DNA from: Tretioscincus oriximinensis
Taxonomy: Eukaryota > Chordata > Lepidosauria > Squamata > Gymnophthalmidae
NCBI GenBank assembly: GCA_022410635.1
Contig: JAJVDF010000662.1
Span: forward strand, 407,173-471,172
Direction: 5' to 3'
DNA: 64,000 nt
How positions within the stretch are numbered: the first letter of the stretch is position 1; the number at the start of each line of letters is the position of its first letter. Positions 45,641 to 55,130 of this stretch are shown here, piece by piece. Position numbers and translations under genes: made by a program. The notes under the pieces were generated by a model, which worked only from the letters and a program-made list of their open reading frames with translations, was not told the origin of the DNA and did not search any database.

Positions 45641-48270
45641 GTTCTAATCAGGCAAGACAGCAGTTTCTCAATGAACAGCAACCATTAACATAAGAACATA
45701 GTCTCACAGCACTGGACCTGAGATTATCTAGTCTAGTAGGTCCTCTCACAATGGCTAACTAGCAGGAATCTTTGGCTAACTAGAACATTCTAGTTTTCCA
45801 GGAACTGTTTTTTGGAGGCAGACACCAGCCATTCAAGAATTGATCCAATATTTTTTAAACCATCTAGGTCAGTAGTTAGTACTACATCTCACAGATGTAA
45901 GTTCTGAAGTTTAACCATATGTTTCTCATAGAAGATATACTTCTGGATCCAACCTAACATTGAAAATTGAAATGGTTGCTACAGTAGACAGAGAGCTTTG
46001 CATGAGTTGTGCTCAGGGCATCCATCATGACCCCACATTCTATTGCCTATGTTCCATGTAGATAGGTTCTGTTAGATAGGTTCTGACTCGACTAGCCAGG
46101 AGTATTAGTATTTGTCAATCATCTCCTTTCCTATGAGATAAAGTCCATACGATCATCATAGATTTCTTCCAGCATAGATCTGAACATGACAACAGGACAA
46201 TGGGTTTCTTTCACTGAATACTATCATCACTACTAAATACTATTGTTCTATATAATTTCAGTACCAGATACAGACCATTATTTTCTTCACAAGCAGAATT
46301 GTGCATTTGCTGTTCTTGTGTTTCTATGTTGCAAGAGGGTCTTACGTTATTACTCTTTTAAATTGCTCTTTATTTGTATAACAGTTTGTAGCTAGCTGTG
46401 AATCTCTTTATCATAAAAACTGAACACATGTAAATAAACTTTAATGCAGGAAATAAAATAATTAATGAAATCAGTGGTTGGTTCACTTGATGTTATTTTC
46501 TCATCTCAAGTTTTCCAATTTCTTTACTAAATAAATTTAATGGGTTTTAAAGTCAGAATTTATACAACATCATATGGAAACTAGTTGATGATGTTCTCCA
46601 CCTTTATCACCAGTTTTCCATTTAAATGCTCTTCCTGAATTTTCAACAAAGTTACTCAATGAACCGTAACCAATCTCAGTTTCTCTTTCCTTCTCTCTGT
46701 CTTTAAAAGAAAGTTTCCCACATCAGGTATTGAGTCCTGGCCCAAAATACAAAATCTCTTGCCTTTCCAAATGTATTAATTTTTCCTTATAGCTACAAAA
46801 TCAAAACTGACATTATTTTGAATTTAAGTAGTTTCCCCTCCACCAAAAAAGTTGACCTTCCAATATTTATTTTCAATATGATTGAAAACCACACTTCTCT
46901 GCTTTCTTATGCATGCTTTGATTTCCCTAAAAGACTTGGCTCTTTGATTTGTCACAAGCAGTCACAAGGTTCTTTGCCCATTATAAAAATCTTTATTTAA
47001 TTGTGATGATGAAATTTCTGATTCATAGTTCATTTTGCTCAAAGAGAATAACACTTTGCAGTTCACTTTCTTCAAGGCAAAGTAATGCTGCCTGTTTGGC
47101 TCAAATGAAGCCAGCTTGTGAACTGGAAAGAGATTCTGTTTTTGATAAAGCAAAGAATACATATACAGGAATAGACAGAAGAATTCAAGTACAAGCAGCT
47201 TAAGAAAAAGGGATAGGACATTAAGTATTTTGTGCAAGATCAGAACACACTTAGAAAAAAGGACTATACACTTTGGATGTAATGGGTAGATGTTCTGAAA
47301 AAAGGACCGTCAAGAACAGTAGGTTATTGTATCTTGAACAGAAACTGCAAAATAATTTTGCAAATTGTTATACTTGATGTTACCCAGACTGAACTCTAAA
47401 AAAGTGAAATATATTGGTTTGAAGTAGTACACCAGTTCCACTGTTGTAAGTTAGAGACTTACAGTTAGTTTACAGTTCACAACAAATCAAGGTGTCTACA
47501 TGGCAAATATGTGGCTTGAACCACCCTGGGATTAAAAAAAAAACCTGGTTCAACTCAAATGTGAACCAAAGATTTTTGTTTTGATTTCAATTGAACCAAC
47601 AAATTTCAAGTTCATGCATATCTCTACTGAAAGTTTCAAGATCACATGGAAAATATTTTTGTCTAACCAAAGAGACTGGAACAAACCAGACAAACAGTAC
47701 AAGTGACAAAGAGTAACGAACAAAGGAGGGATTGCTAGTTTTTTGTGCAATCTTGAACCAATCTGCGATTTTAAAAAGTTCAAACTGAATCCACACCAAG
47801 CATTTTGGTTTAATCAATCTGAAACAATAAATTTCAGTTCATGTGCATTCCTACTAAACATTTCTAGATCACATTGGGGAAAAAATAAGAAAAAACACCA
47901 GTTACATTCATGAGAAAAACTAAGTACCCCTCTTTCAATTCACTGCTTTATGTATCAGGACATAAGAAAAAAGCTTTTTATTAAGCTTTATTTGTTATTT
48001 TAAATAAGGAAAACATAATAGCAATCACTTAAGAATACAGTTCATGCAAGCCATGACATCTGGCAATCTTTTCAACAATATGGTTCATCTTCTCTCTTCC
48101 CCTGAGCCCTCCTTAGTTTCCCAAACAGGTAAGCCTCGTTCTAGTTTCCATAGCACCTCCCTGATCTTCCCATATGATTCTTCTTTACTTGCCACATCTT
48201 TATTCGTCGCCTATCCACATGACATAAGAAAAAAGCATCTGGTCCTTAGAAAGTCTTGTAATTAAAGAAA
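45641..48270. other. Non-coding; direct repeat pair near 47.6-47.9 kb
   Basis: Mostly unrecognised. 47590-47650 and 47818-47875 are imperfect direct copies ('aaatttcaagttcatgcata' + 'tctctactgaaag' versus 'aaatttcagttcatgtgcat' + 'tcctactaaaca'). They may be the two ends of, or two copies of, an old element. Confidence 0.4.
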
Positions 48271-48596
48271 TACAACCTCAGCTGAACATGACTTATTCAA
48301 CAAACAAATTTTATTCAACAAAAATCTAGGCCAAATGCAGAAGCAGTGTGTGAAAAATGAAATACACCCCTACAGCTTCCTAATGTATGAGGAGAGTAAG
48401 TAGCACCCAGGTATTGCCAAGGAAATGTCCTTCATAATGAAGCATTAGCAGCAATGACCACCTCGATAAAAGCAGAAGTTTTGGTAGCTTGCTAGCCAGG
48501 AGCATTCAGACCTCTGTTAATACATTGCCAAGGAGGAAAGACATCAGCAATACTCTTAAAGAAGAAATTGTTGCTCCCATCAGTCTGAGAAGGGGA

Positions 48597-48799
48597 GAGT
48601 TTGGTGTAATGGTTATGTTGGACTCTTATCTATCTGGTAGTTTCCTGGTTCAATTCCACACTCCTCCATGAAGCCAGCCTCTCTCAGCACCACTTAGTTC
48701 ACAGGGTATCTGGAGAAAATAAAAAAGCTATGTGTGCTGCCCAATAATAGTAATAGTAATAGTAAAAATAGTAAAAATAGTAAAAATAGTAAAAATAGT

Positions 48800-48834
<35 letters not shown>

Positions 48835-48835
48835 A
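48597..48835 (+). mobile_element. tRNA-headed SINE (second family) plus (TAG)/(TAAAAAG)/(CAA) microsatellite
   Basis: The head has box A-like 'tttggtgtaatggtta' and box B-like 'ctggttcaattccaca' (about 48644-48660). The body has 'catgaagccagcctctctca' and 'cagggtatctggag'. It ends in TAG-type and TAGTAAAA-type simple repeats (48744-48799) and (CAA)n (48799-48835). Tc1 homology stops before it and resumes after it, so it is an insertion. It differs from the first family in its head and body. Confidence 0.8.
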
Positions 48836-49365
48836 TGGAGTCTCCCATTCTACAAGAGAGAAATATTATTCTAACCTATAAGACAATCTTCACAAGAGTG
48901 GATATTCTAGCAAATGCCTGCTAAGGTGAGAACACACAACGCTCATAAAAAATGCAAAACAAAACAAAAGCTACATATCTAGCTGAAGGCCCAGGTTAAT
49001 ATATTAACTTAAACATTCAAGCTCATGACATTATAGTTAAAAGAAGACTGAGCAAGCATAGTTTGTTTGGAAGCTTAACCAGGAGAAAGCTTCAATTTTC
49101 TAAAAAGAACAGAGCAGCTTGGCTAAAGTTTGTAAAGCTGCATCTAAGCAAACCACAAAACCTCTGGAACAGTATCCTTTGAGCAGGCGAGACCAAAGTA
49201 GTGCTACATTTGGCAAAAACTAAACACAGCATAGCAGCAGAAGCACTTCGTACCAACTGTCAAGCACATTGGTGGAGGGGTAATGATTTTGGTTTGTTTT
49301 GCAGATACAGGACTATGGTATCTTGAAGTCATAGTCAACCATGATTTCCTCTGCATTACAAAATA

Positions 49366-49667
49366 CAGTGGTACCTCGGTTCTCGAACGCCTTGAAAGTC
49401 GACCAAATCGGTGTTCGACCGGCAGATTCCAGAAACTTTTGTCCTGGAATCCGAACACCGATTTGGAACTCGAACTTCCTTCGGCGTTCTTTCGGCCAGG
49501 CGCGCCTTGCTGACATCATCAGAGTGCGTTTTTTCGGCCAGGCGCGCCTTGCTGAGGTCATCAGAGTACGTTTTTTCGGCCCGGTGCACCTTGCTTCGGT
49601 TCTCGAACAAATTGGTTCTCGACCGTCCTGCCGGAACGAATTGTGTTCGAGAACCAAGGTACCACTG
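49366..49667. mobile_element. 302-bp Tigger/pogo-like non-autonomous element
   Basis: Termini CAGTGGTACCTCGGTTCTCG (left) and the near-inverse at the right give 23-bp inverted repeats with one mismatch. TA lies at both flanks (49364-49365, 49668-49669). These ends resemble Tigger/pogo-type elements (inferred from recall). Inside are two full and one partial 42-bp tandem units (49486-49527, 49528-49569, 49570-49596) carrying GGCCAGGCGCGCC. CpG density is far above the surroundings. Frames of 76-130 codons across it are products of the repeats, not genes. It interrupts the Tc1 transposase, so it is younger. Confidence 0.88.
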
Positions 49668-50126
49668 TATAATGGATTAAAGTGTGAAGCCATCTATTCC
49701 AAAGCTAAAGCTTCCCCCAACTGGGTCATGTAACAAGACAATGATCCCAAGCACAGCAGCAAACCTACATCAGAATAAGTGAAAAAGAAAACAACCAAGA
49801 CTATGGCCTAGTCAAGATCCAGACTTCAACCCATTTGAAATGCTGTGACAGGATCATAAGAGGTGTGTGTAAAAGTGAATGCCCATAAACATCAGTGTCC
49901 TGAAGCAACATTGTAAAGAAGAGTGAGTCAAAATTCCTCCAGAATGAGAGACTATTATAGACATACCAAAAACAATTTCTTCACATTATTGCTGCTAAAG
50001 TTGGTTCTGTTTCCAGACTATTGATTCATAGTATGTACTTCATTTTTGCATACTCCTTCTGCATTTTGGCCTAGAGTATGTTGAATGAATAATGACACTG
50101 TGTACTTTGTCATGTGTTGTTCATAT

Positions 50127-50395
50127 AAGAAGAGGAACTGGGTTTTTATACCTCGCTTTTCTCACCCGAAGGGATTCAAAGCTGCTTATGAACTATTTTT
50201 CGCCCAAAATTTTACATTCTATCTTATCTATGATGTGGTGATACTCATTTAATTGAAATTGTTTGCTTTTGAACAGCTGAGTTTGCTGAAGCTAATACGA
50301 GTAGAAAGTGCTCATCCTCTCCACGGCTGACACAGGGCTTCGAGAATGGGCCTCTTGATTGAAAAACCGTTTCTTAACCTCCTAATTTTAAGATC
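50127..50395 (-). mobile_element. tRNA-headed SINE (first family), antisense
   Basis: Starts (3' end) 'taagaagaggaactgggttt' + 'ttatacctcgcttttctcac', through the body, to the head near 50330-50390 ('gctgacacagggcttcgaga' is the box B side). It abuts the Tc1 right end. Confidence 0.82.
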
Positions 50396-50462
50396 TTCTA
50401 GGTTCAGATTTTTTTTCTTATGTCCTTATACATAAAACCACAGAATTCTAACAGTACTTCTT

Positions 50463-50930
50463 CTCATTACAATACGTCTATTAAACTTTGGGCGTGCACA
50501 ATAATGCTACCATATCCATCACTATCAGCTAGAATTCTATATTGTGTCACTTTAAATATGAGGCTTGTTTATCTTTAAAGTAAAAGTATTCTGTTGCTCT
50601 AAAAATGCTTGTGATTCTTCCTCTTGTACCTTTTCAAAGCTTAAGAACAGAAATTCATGGTAGCACTATGATGAGAGACCTTTGTTCCCTTTGACTGCCC
50701 TCTCTCCCATAAGTCAAAGGGAACAAGGAGGAACTCCATTTCATCCATTCCTCTGCCTGCCAAAATCATGGCTCATCCTTGTTCCCTTTGACTTCTGAGT
50801 GGGTAGAGATTTCCCCCATTCATAGATTTCTCAGGTCAGTCAGTGTCTCACACACAGTCAGGGCAGATAGTGGGCTGCTGCTCTTATCCTGCTTCGTGCT
50901 TGCTTAAAAAATGCAGCTGGAGCACAGAGG
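50463..50930. repeat. Unknown ~480-bp repeat, copy 2
   Basis: Same orientation as 38091-38573, with the internal 15-mer at 50682-50696, inverse at 50712-50726 and a third copy at 50779-50793. Here it is not bordered by CR1 tails. Flanks differ completely from copy 1, so this is dispersal, not a simple local tandem duplication. Confidence 0.85.
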
Positions 50931-51106
50931 CAGGGGCAACAAACAGAATCATTAATAAAGATTAAAAGTATGATTAGAATTCCCTAGGAGGTATAAGCGA
51001 ATCCCCTGGTGAAAACTGAGCGGACACAGCTAGTGGGATCCACAGAAGGATCATGATAATGCCTCCACCATGCAAGGAAATGGAGCGGTCTCTCCAGGAC
51101 CTACTG

Positions 51107-51645
51107 TAATGAAATCACTTAAATAGAGTGAGGCTCCTTTAAATTTTCCAAGCCTAGAAGCTGAGTCTTGGGGGCCGGGCTTGGATTATAAAAGGGGGAG
51201 GTGCGACTGAAAGTGTGGAATGCTTTGATGAAATGTTTTGATGGAGTTGTTAATTGGGGAATGTATTGATGGAGTTGAATGTTAGAGAATTAAATGGTTG
51301 TTGTGACAGATTGTTTGAGCGTGTGGCCAAACAATTCAAATAAAACTGGTTCTCTGCCAGGAGTGTGAAAATAAAGAAACACCAGAGGAGGATACAGAAC
51401 TGCTGGGGAGGCAGGAAGAGAAAAGGGAGAGCTTGGGGAGACTTTAAATGTAGGCAAGAGAAGGAATCTGTGTCATAGACATTGTAAAGTCCCCAGGACT
51501 TTTTACCCTAACCCAGTGTAGTTGAGTTTGAGTATCACCTGTTACTTTGTTTTAATAAAGCTGTTTTTGTATTATAAAATAGAGAAGTCTTTATTATTTG
51601 GCATAACAGAGTAAAGGGGCTCATTCTAGTTTCATTTTCACTCCA
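51107..51645 (+). mobile_element. Endogenous-retrovirus-type LTR candidate with primer-binding-like region
   Basis: A plausible U3-R-U5 layout: TG start near 51107, TATA-type ATTATAAAAGGGGG at 51188-51202, AATAAAG at about 51554 followed by a T/G-rich stretch, and an end near 51645. The next bases, TTTGGGGTTCCTCCTGAGG, loosely resemble a tRNA-Pro-type primer-binding site. No gag or pol sequence follows, so it is a solo LTR or a 5' remnant. Boundaries are uncertain and no target duplication was verified. 50940-51106 is unassigned. Confidence 0.5.
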
Positions 51646-51659
51646 TAATTTGGGGTTCC

Positions 51660-52584
51660 TCCTGAGGGGAGTGGTGGCAGCCTACCTGAAAATAAAACCC
51701 TTATTTACAGAATTTACTTTATCCCTATTTTACATATCCTATCTACAAACAAACAAACATATAAAATCCGAGTGCCTTGTTCATAATAAAAGCCCATCTA
51801 CCAATAATAATAATAATAAGGGGGGGACTGTGTTACAAAAACCAAACTGAATAAAGAAACATATAAAAGAAGAGCATACAGTTTTAGCACCCAATCGATT
51901 TTGTTACACCTACCCAGGAAAAAACTCATTTTTTGCGCAAGGTTGCTGACGTATTTCTACATCAGCACAAAATATCACTCCTTCCAAGGGGACACTGCCT
52001 GGAGCCTAATGTCTGGGGCTTGGGGTACTGCGAGAAGACGCCAGTCAGGCAGGACTGCAAAATTGCAGTTAACATGCGCACTATCAACATCCCCTCCTTC
52101 ATGTGTCTCTCACCAGTTCCGCATTAATTTTTAAGGTGATATGAACAGACAGGGGATTGTTTTATGATGGGTTTAAACACCATTTCAGGTTTTACCCTGT
52201 AGAGTAGAAGGAACCACAGATAACCTTTTTCATTTGAATTCATCTGTACAGAAAAAAAGAGATTGTCAACTAACAATCAGAACAGGAATACGTGTCATCC
52301 AATCACAAGCCAAGAATTATAGTGCTTTTCAACACAAAGAAGAAGAAATTGTTGCTTGATGACTGACAAAAGTCCCTTTTTAACACCAAAAAGAAAGACA
52401 ATGCAAAAAAAAAAGCAGATGCCTGGATGGAGCCCATGTGCAAAATATCCTTTCTTGAAACTCTCTAAAAACACGTTAAGTCAACTGCAAAGCTGTGATT
52501 AAGTAATTTTTGAGGCCTGACTTTGAGATGTTCCATATCCAGTCATAATTCAAAATGAATTTCAATAATTAGAAAAACAAACCC
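51660..52584. other. Non-coding, nothing recognised
   Basis: Contains a short (AAT)n-G7 run at 51800-51826. Could include remnant LTR-element interior, but no retroviral protein motif was seen. Confidence 0.4.
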
Positions 52585-52745
52585 TCTCCACACTGGGCAT
52601 TATTTGGGGATGTATCATGGAATGGGTGGTGGTGGTGTCACTCTAGGGCAGACTATGCCATAGTGTGCACTAACATGCAGATGACAAGTCTCATCCCAAA
52701 GTGCATCTTGAAATAACTCTCAGTGTGACCAGGGCTACAAGCTTC
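52585..52745. repeat. Unnamed dispersed repeat, best copy
   Basis: Blocks 'ctccacactgggcattattt', 'ggatgtatcatggaatgggt', 'agactatgccatagtgtgca', 'ctaacatgcagatgacaagt' and 'ctcatcccaaagtgcatctt'. Subsets recur at 16650, 25815, 40891 and 42514. Termini are unknown. It may be a MITE. Confidence 0.5.
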
Positions 52746-52832
52746 CGATGAATTTTTCATATTATTACATGAGAGATAGATAAGCACCTGCAGAATATTG
52801 TGGATGCAACCAGACATTGCTTACTTATTCTG

Positions 52833-53150
52833 CAGGCACTGATAGCTCAGTCGCTTAGGAATTCGTCTCTCGCCTGGGAGATCAGGTTTCGAAGCCCTGT
52901 GTGGGATGTGGGGAGGAGTGAGCACCTTCCACTAGCCTGTAGCTCTAGCCAACCCAGCTATTCGAAAGCATGAATTGCAAGAAATTGCAACTGATTGCAA
53001 GTAGATACATGGGAACCACCATAGCCTGGTGGGGAAGATAGAATGTCAGCCTTCGGGCAAAATATATCCTTGTAAGCCGCTTTGAGTCCCTTTGAAAGGT
53101 GAGAAAAGCGGGGTATAAGAACCAAGTTCTTCTTCTTCTACTACTACTAT
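52833..53150 (+). mobile_element. tRNA-headed SINE (first family), full length
   Basis: The best-preserved copy: head 'gatagctcagtcgcttagga' (box A) and 'ggtttcgaagccctg' (box B), body 'gagcaccttccactagcctg' and 'tagctctagccaacccagct', tail 'tgtaagccgctttgagtccc' and 'gcggggtataagaacc', then (TTC)n(TAC)n. The tail resembles the BovB/RTE-type 3' ends carried by squamate SINEs (recall). Confidence 0.9.
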
Positions 53151-54173
53151 ATTTGGGTAATCTGGAACAAAGCACTTCCGGAAGTGCTTTATTCTGACAG
53201 AACCATACTTTATTCCAGAATAGCCAAAAACAGTGAAATAAGGAAGTGGAATCTGGATGCATCCCATATTTGTCCCTCATATAACTTATCAGGTTCCCTG
53301 TAACAACTTCCAAAGCCAAATTTCTAGCATTTTTATCCTTTTTTAAAAAAGGGAACTTTTCATTTACCTTTAAACGAAACCTAAGAGTTTTCATACTTTC
53401 ACCATAAAGCTGGTGCCTTCAGGCTTAAAATAACAAGCCATAATCATTTCTGATCTGTGGGTTTTTTTAAAAAAAAAAAACTGGAAAAGTTGGCTTCTCT
53501 TCATTCCACAGGCACATGGTCTACAGAAGCCAGTATGAAAGAAAATACCCATCAGGACTGCTGAAAGAGGATGAGGCATTACAGCTTGGTTTCCGAGGAT
53601 TAAGAGAGCTTTCATTTGTGTTATAAAGTCATGCCACTGCATAGATTTCTAACACATACTGGCTCCCTATTGGCATTAATGTTACCACAAATGCTATTGG
53701 TTTTTTTAAAAAAAAGAAACTATAATAAGTGCTGTTGATTTGCTGCAAATAGCTTTCAATAAAACCATTTTATTAACCCTTCACCCTTACACTAAAGATA
53801 CATCCCCACAACCAATCTGCTTGCCAAAAAGACCCTGGATATTATATCTCTAGTACAATGCAAGGCAATGGTGCCCACTCTCAGCACATAAATCAAGTTG
53901 TCATCAGCATTTGACAGTTGCAGGAATCTTTTAAGAAAGCAAAGGGGAGAATGGCTATGGTATATTGAATATTCAGAATTATTCCCCAAAGTGCACTTTG
54001 ATTTCCTATAGAACAGGAGATTTTTCTTAGAGCATTTGGCTTTAATTCATCACTTAGAGAAGAATTTAGCATCTCTAAAAATATATATTCTCTCCATGAA
54101 AAAAGTACTAAAGAAAGCCAACTCTGGCTGCTCACTGGAAGAACAAATAGTAAAACTGGCATAGTGATCTTAT
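53151..54173. other. Non-coding; 22-bp perfect palindrome at 53169-53190
   Basis: The palindrome is centred on AGCACTTCCGGAAGTGCT. Its neighbour 'actttattccagaatag' (53207-53223) resembles 31480-31510. Otherwise nothing was recognised. Confidence 0.5.
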
Positions 54174-55130
54174 TCAAAGAGTGGTAATACAAGGCTGCAC
54201 ATCAAATTGGAAGAACATTTCAAGTGGAGTACCACAAGGGTCTGTTCTGAACCCAATGCTATTTAACATATTTATAAATGATCTAGATGAAGGAATTGAA
54301 GGAAAACTTATCAAATTTGCTGATGACACAAAGTTAGGCAGTGTTGCTAACACTAAACAAGATAGAGACAGGATCCAAAAAGATCTAGACGAGCTTAAAC
54401 AATGGGCTGAAACTAACAGAATGATATTTAAGAGAGAGAAATGCAAGATCCTACATCTGGGCAAAAATAATGAAAACAGCACATATAGAATGGGAGGAAT
54501 ATGTCTGAGCAGCAGCACAAGTGAAAAGGACCTGTGAAACAGCTGCAAAAAAGGCAAGCACGATTCTGAGGTGTATTAAGAGGAGCGTAGAATCTCGATC
54601 ACATGAAGTAATTATTTCTCTCTACAGTAGTTTGATGCGATCACTTGAAATACTGGATTCAGTTCTGGGAGGCCCAATTTAAAAAGGACATTGATAAACT
54701 AGAGCAAATTGAAAAGAGTTACAAGGATGGTAAGTGGTCTGGAAACCATGTCCTATGAGGATCTGGGGATGTTTAGCCTGCAAAAGAGAAAACTGAGAGG
54801 AGACCTGATAGCTGTCTACAAATATCTGAAAGGCTGTCACAGAGCAGATGGATCAGCATTGTTCTCGTTGGCACATAGAAGGACTTGAAACAATGGGATC
54901 AAACTGCAAGGGTGTAGGATTTAGATTAGATAGAAAAAAATTCTAACAGTAAGGGTGATAAACCAGTGGAACAGGTTGCCACAGGAGATGGTGAATTCGC
55001 CTGGAAGTCTTCAAACAGAAGCTTGACAGTCATCTGTCTGGGATGGGTTTATGAATCCTGTATTGAGCAAGGGGTTGGACCGATGGACCTGGAGGTCCCT
55101 TCGAACTCTATGATTCTGCGATTCTCTGAA
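54174..55130 (+). mobile_element. CR1 LINE, RT palm to 3' tail, inactive
   Basis: The open frame 54181-54537 carries the RT blocks SNWKNISSGVPQGSVLNPML, FINDLDEGIEG, the catalytic FADD box (54316-54327) and NKMIF/REKCKILHLG-type thumb residues. After 54537 the frame is broken, but homology continues through [28 protein letters not shown] and PVEQVA-type blocks, to a 3' UTR and degenerate octamers near 55115-55130. It is 5'-truncated at 54174. It overlaps the region also present at 1-408, and its C-terminal part matches 30969-31436. Confidence 0.92.

Larger units (their letters stand above)
48273..50126 (+). pseudogene. Tc1-like transposon with decayed transposase, full span
   Basis: The left end starts after TA (48271-48272) with 'caacctcagctgaacatgac', and the right end preserves 'gtcatgtgttgttcat' (50111-50126). 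Both resemble the ends of a vertebrate Tc1 family. In between lies a degenerate Tc1 transposase. Its start region PRRKDISNTLKEEIVA (from about 48526) has the expected ATG as TTG, and the downstream homology (helix-turn-helix region, then DDE region near 'ccaactgtcaagcacat' at 49253-49269 and 'caagacaatgatcccaagca' at 49734-49753) is broken by stops, indels and insertions. A SINE with microsatellite (48597-48835) and a Tigger-like element (49366-49667) sit inside it. A second SINE replaces its last ~12 bp at 50127. Confidence 0.85.

Noticed and set aside
48744..48835. Regularly spaced short repeats that might suggest an array
   Set aside because: Simple microsatellite (TAG, TAAAAAG, CAA) at the end of a SINE; no spacer structure, so not CRISPR-like.
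49313..49733. Overlapping frames with repeated SARRALL / KARLAEKT units
   Set aside because: Translations of the 42-bp tandem units in the Tigger-like element.
52833..52910. tRNA gene-like sequence (also 36366, 58115, 48610)
   Set aside because: Pol III boxes are present, but each is the head of a longer SINE with body and tail. Repeated copies exclude single tRNA genes.
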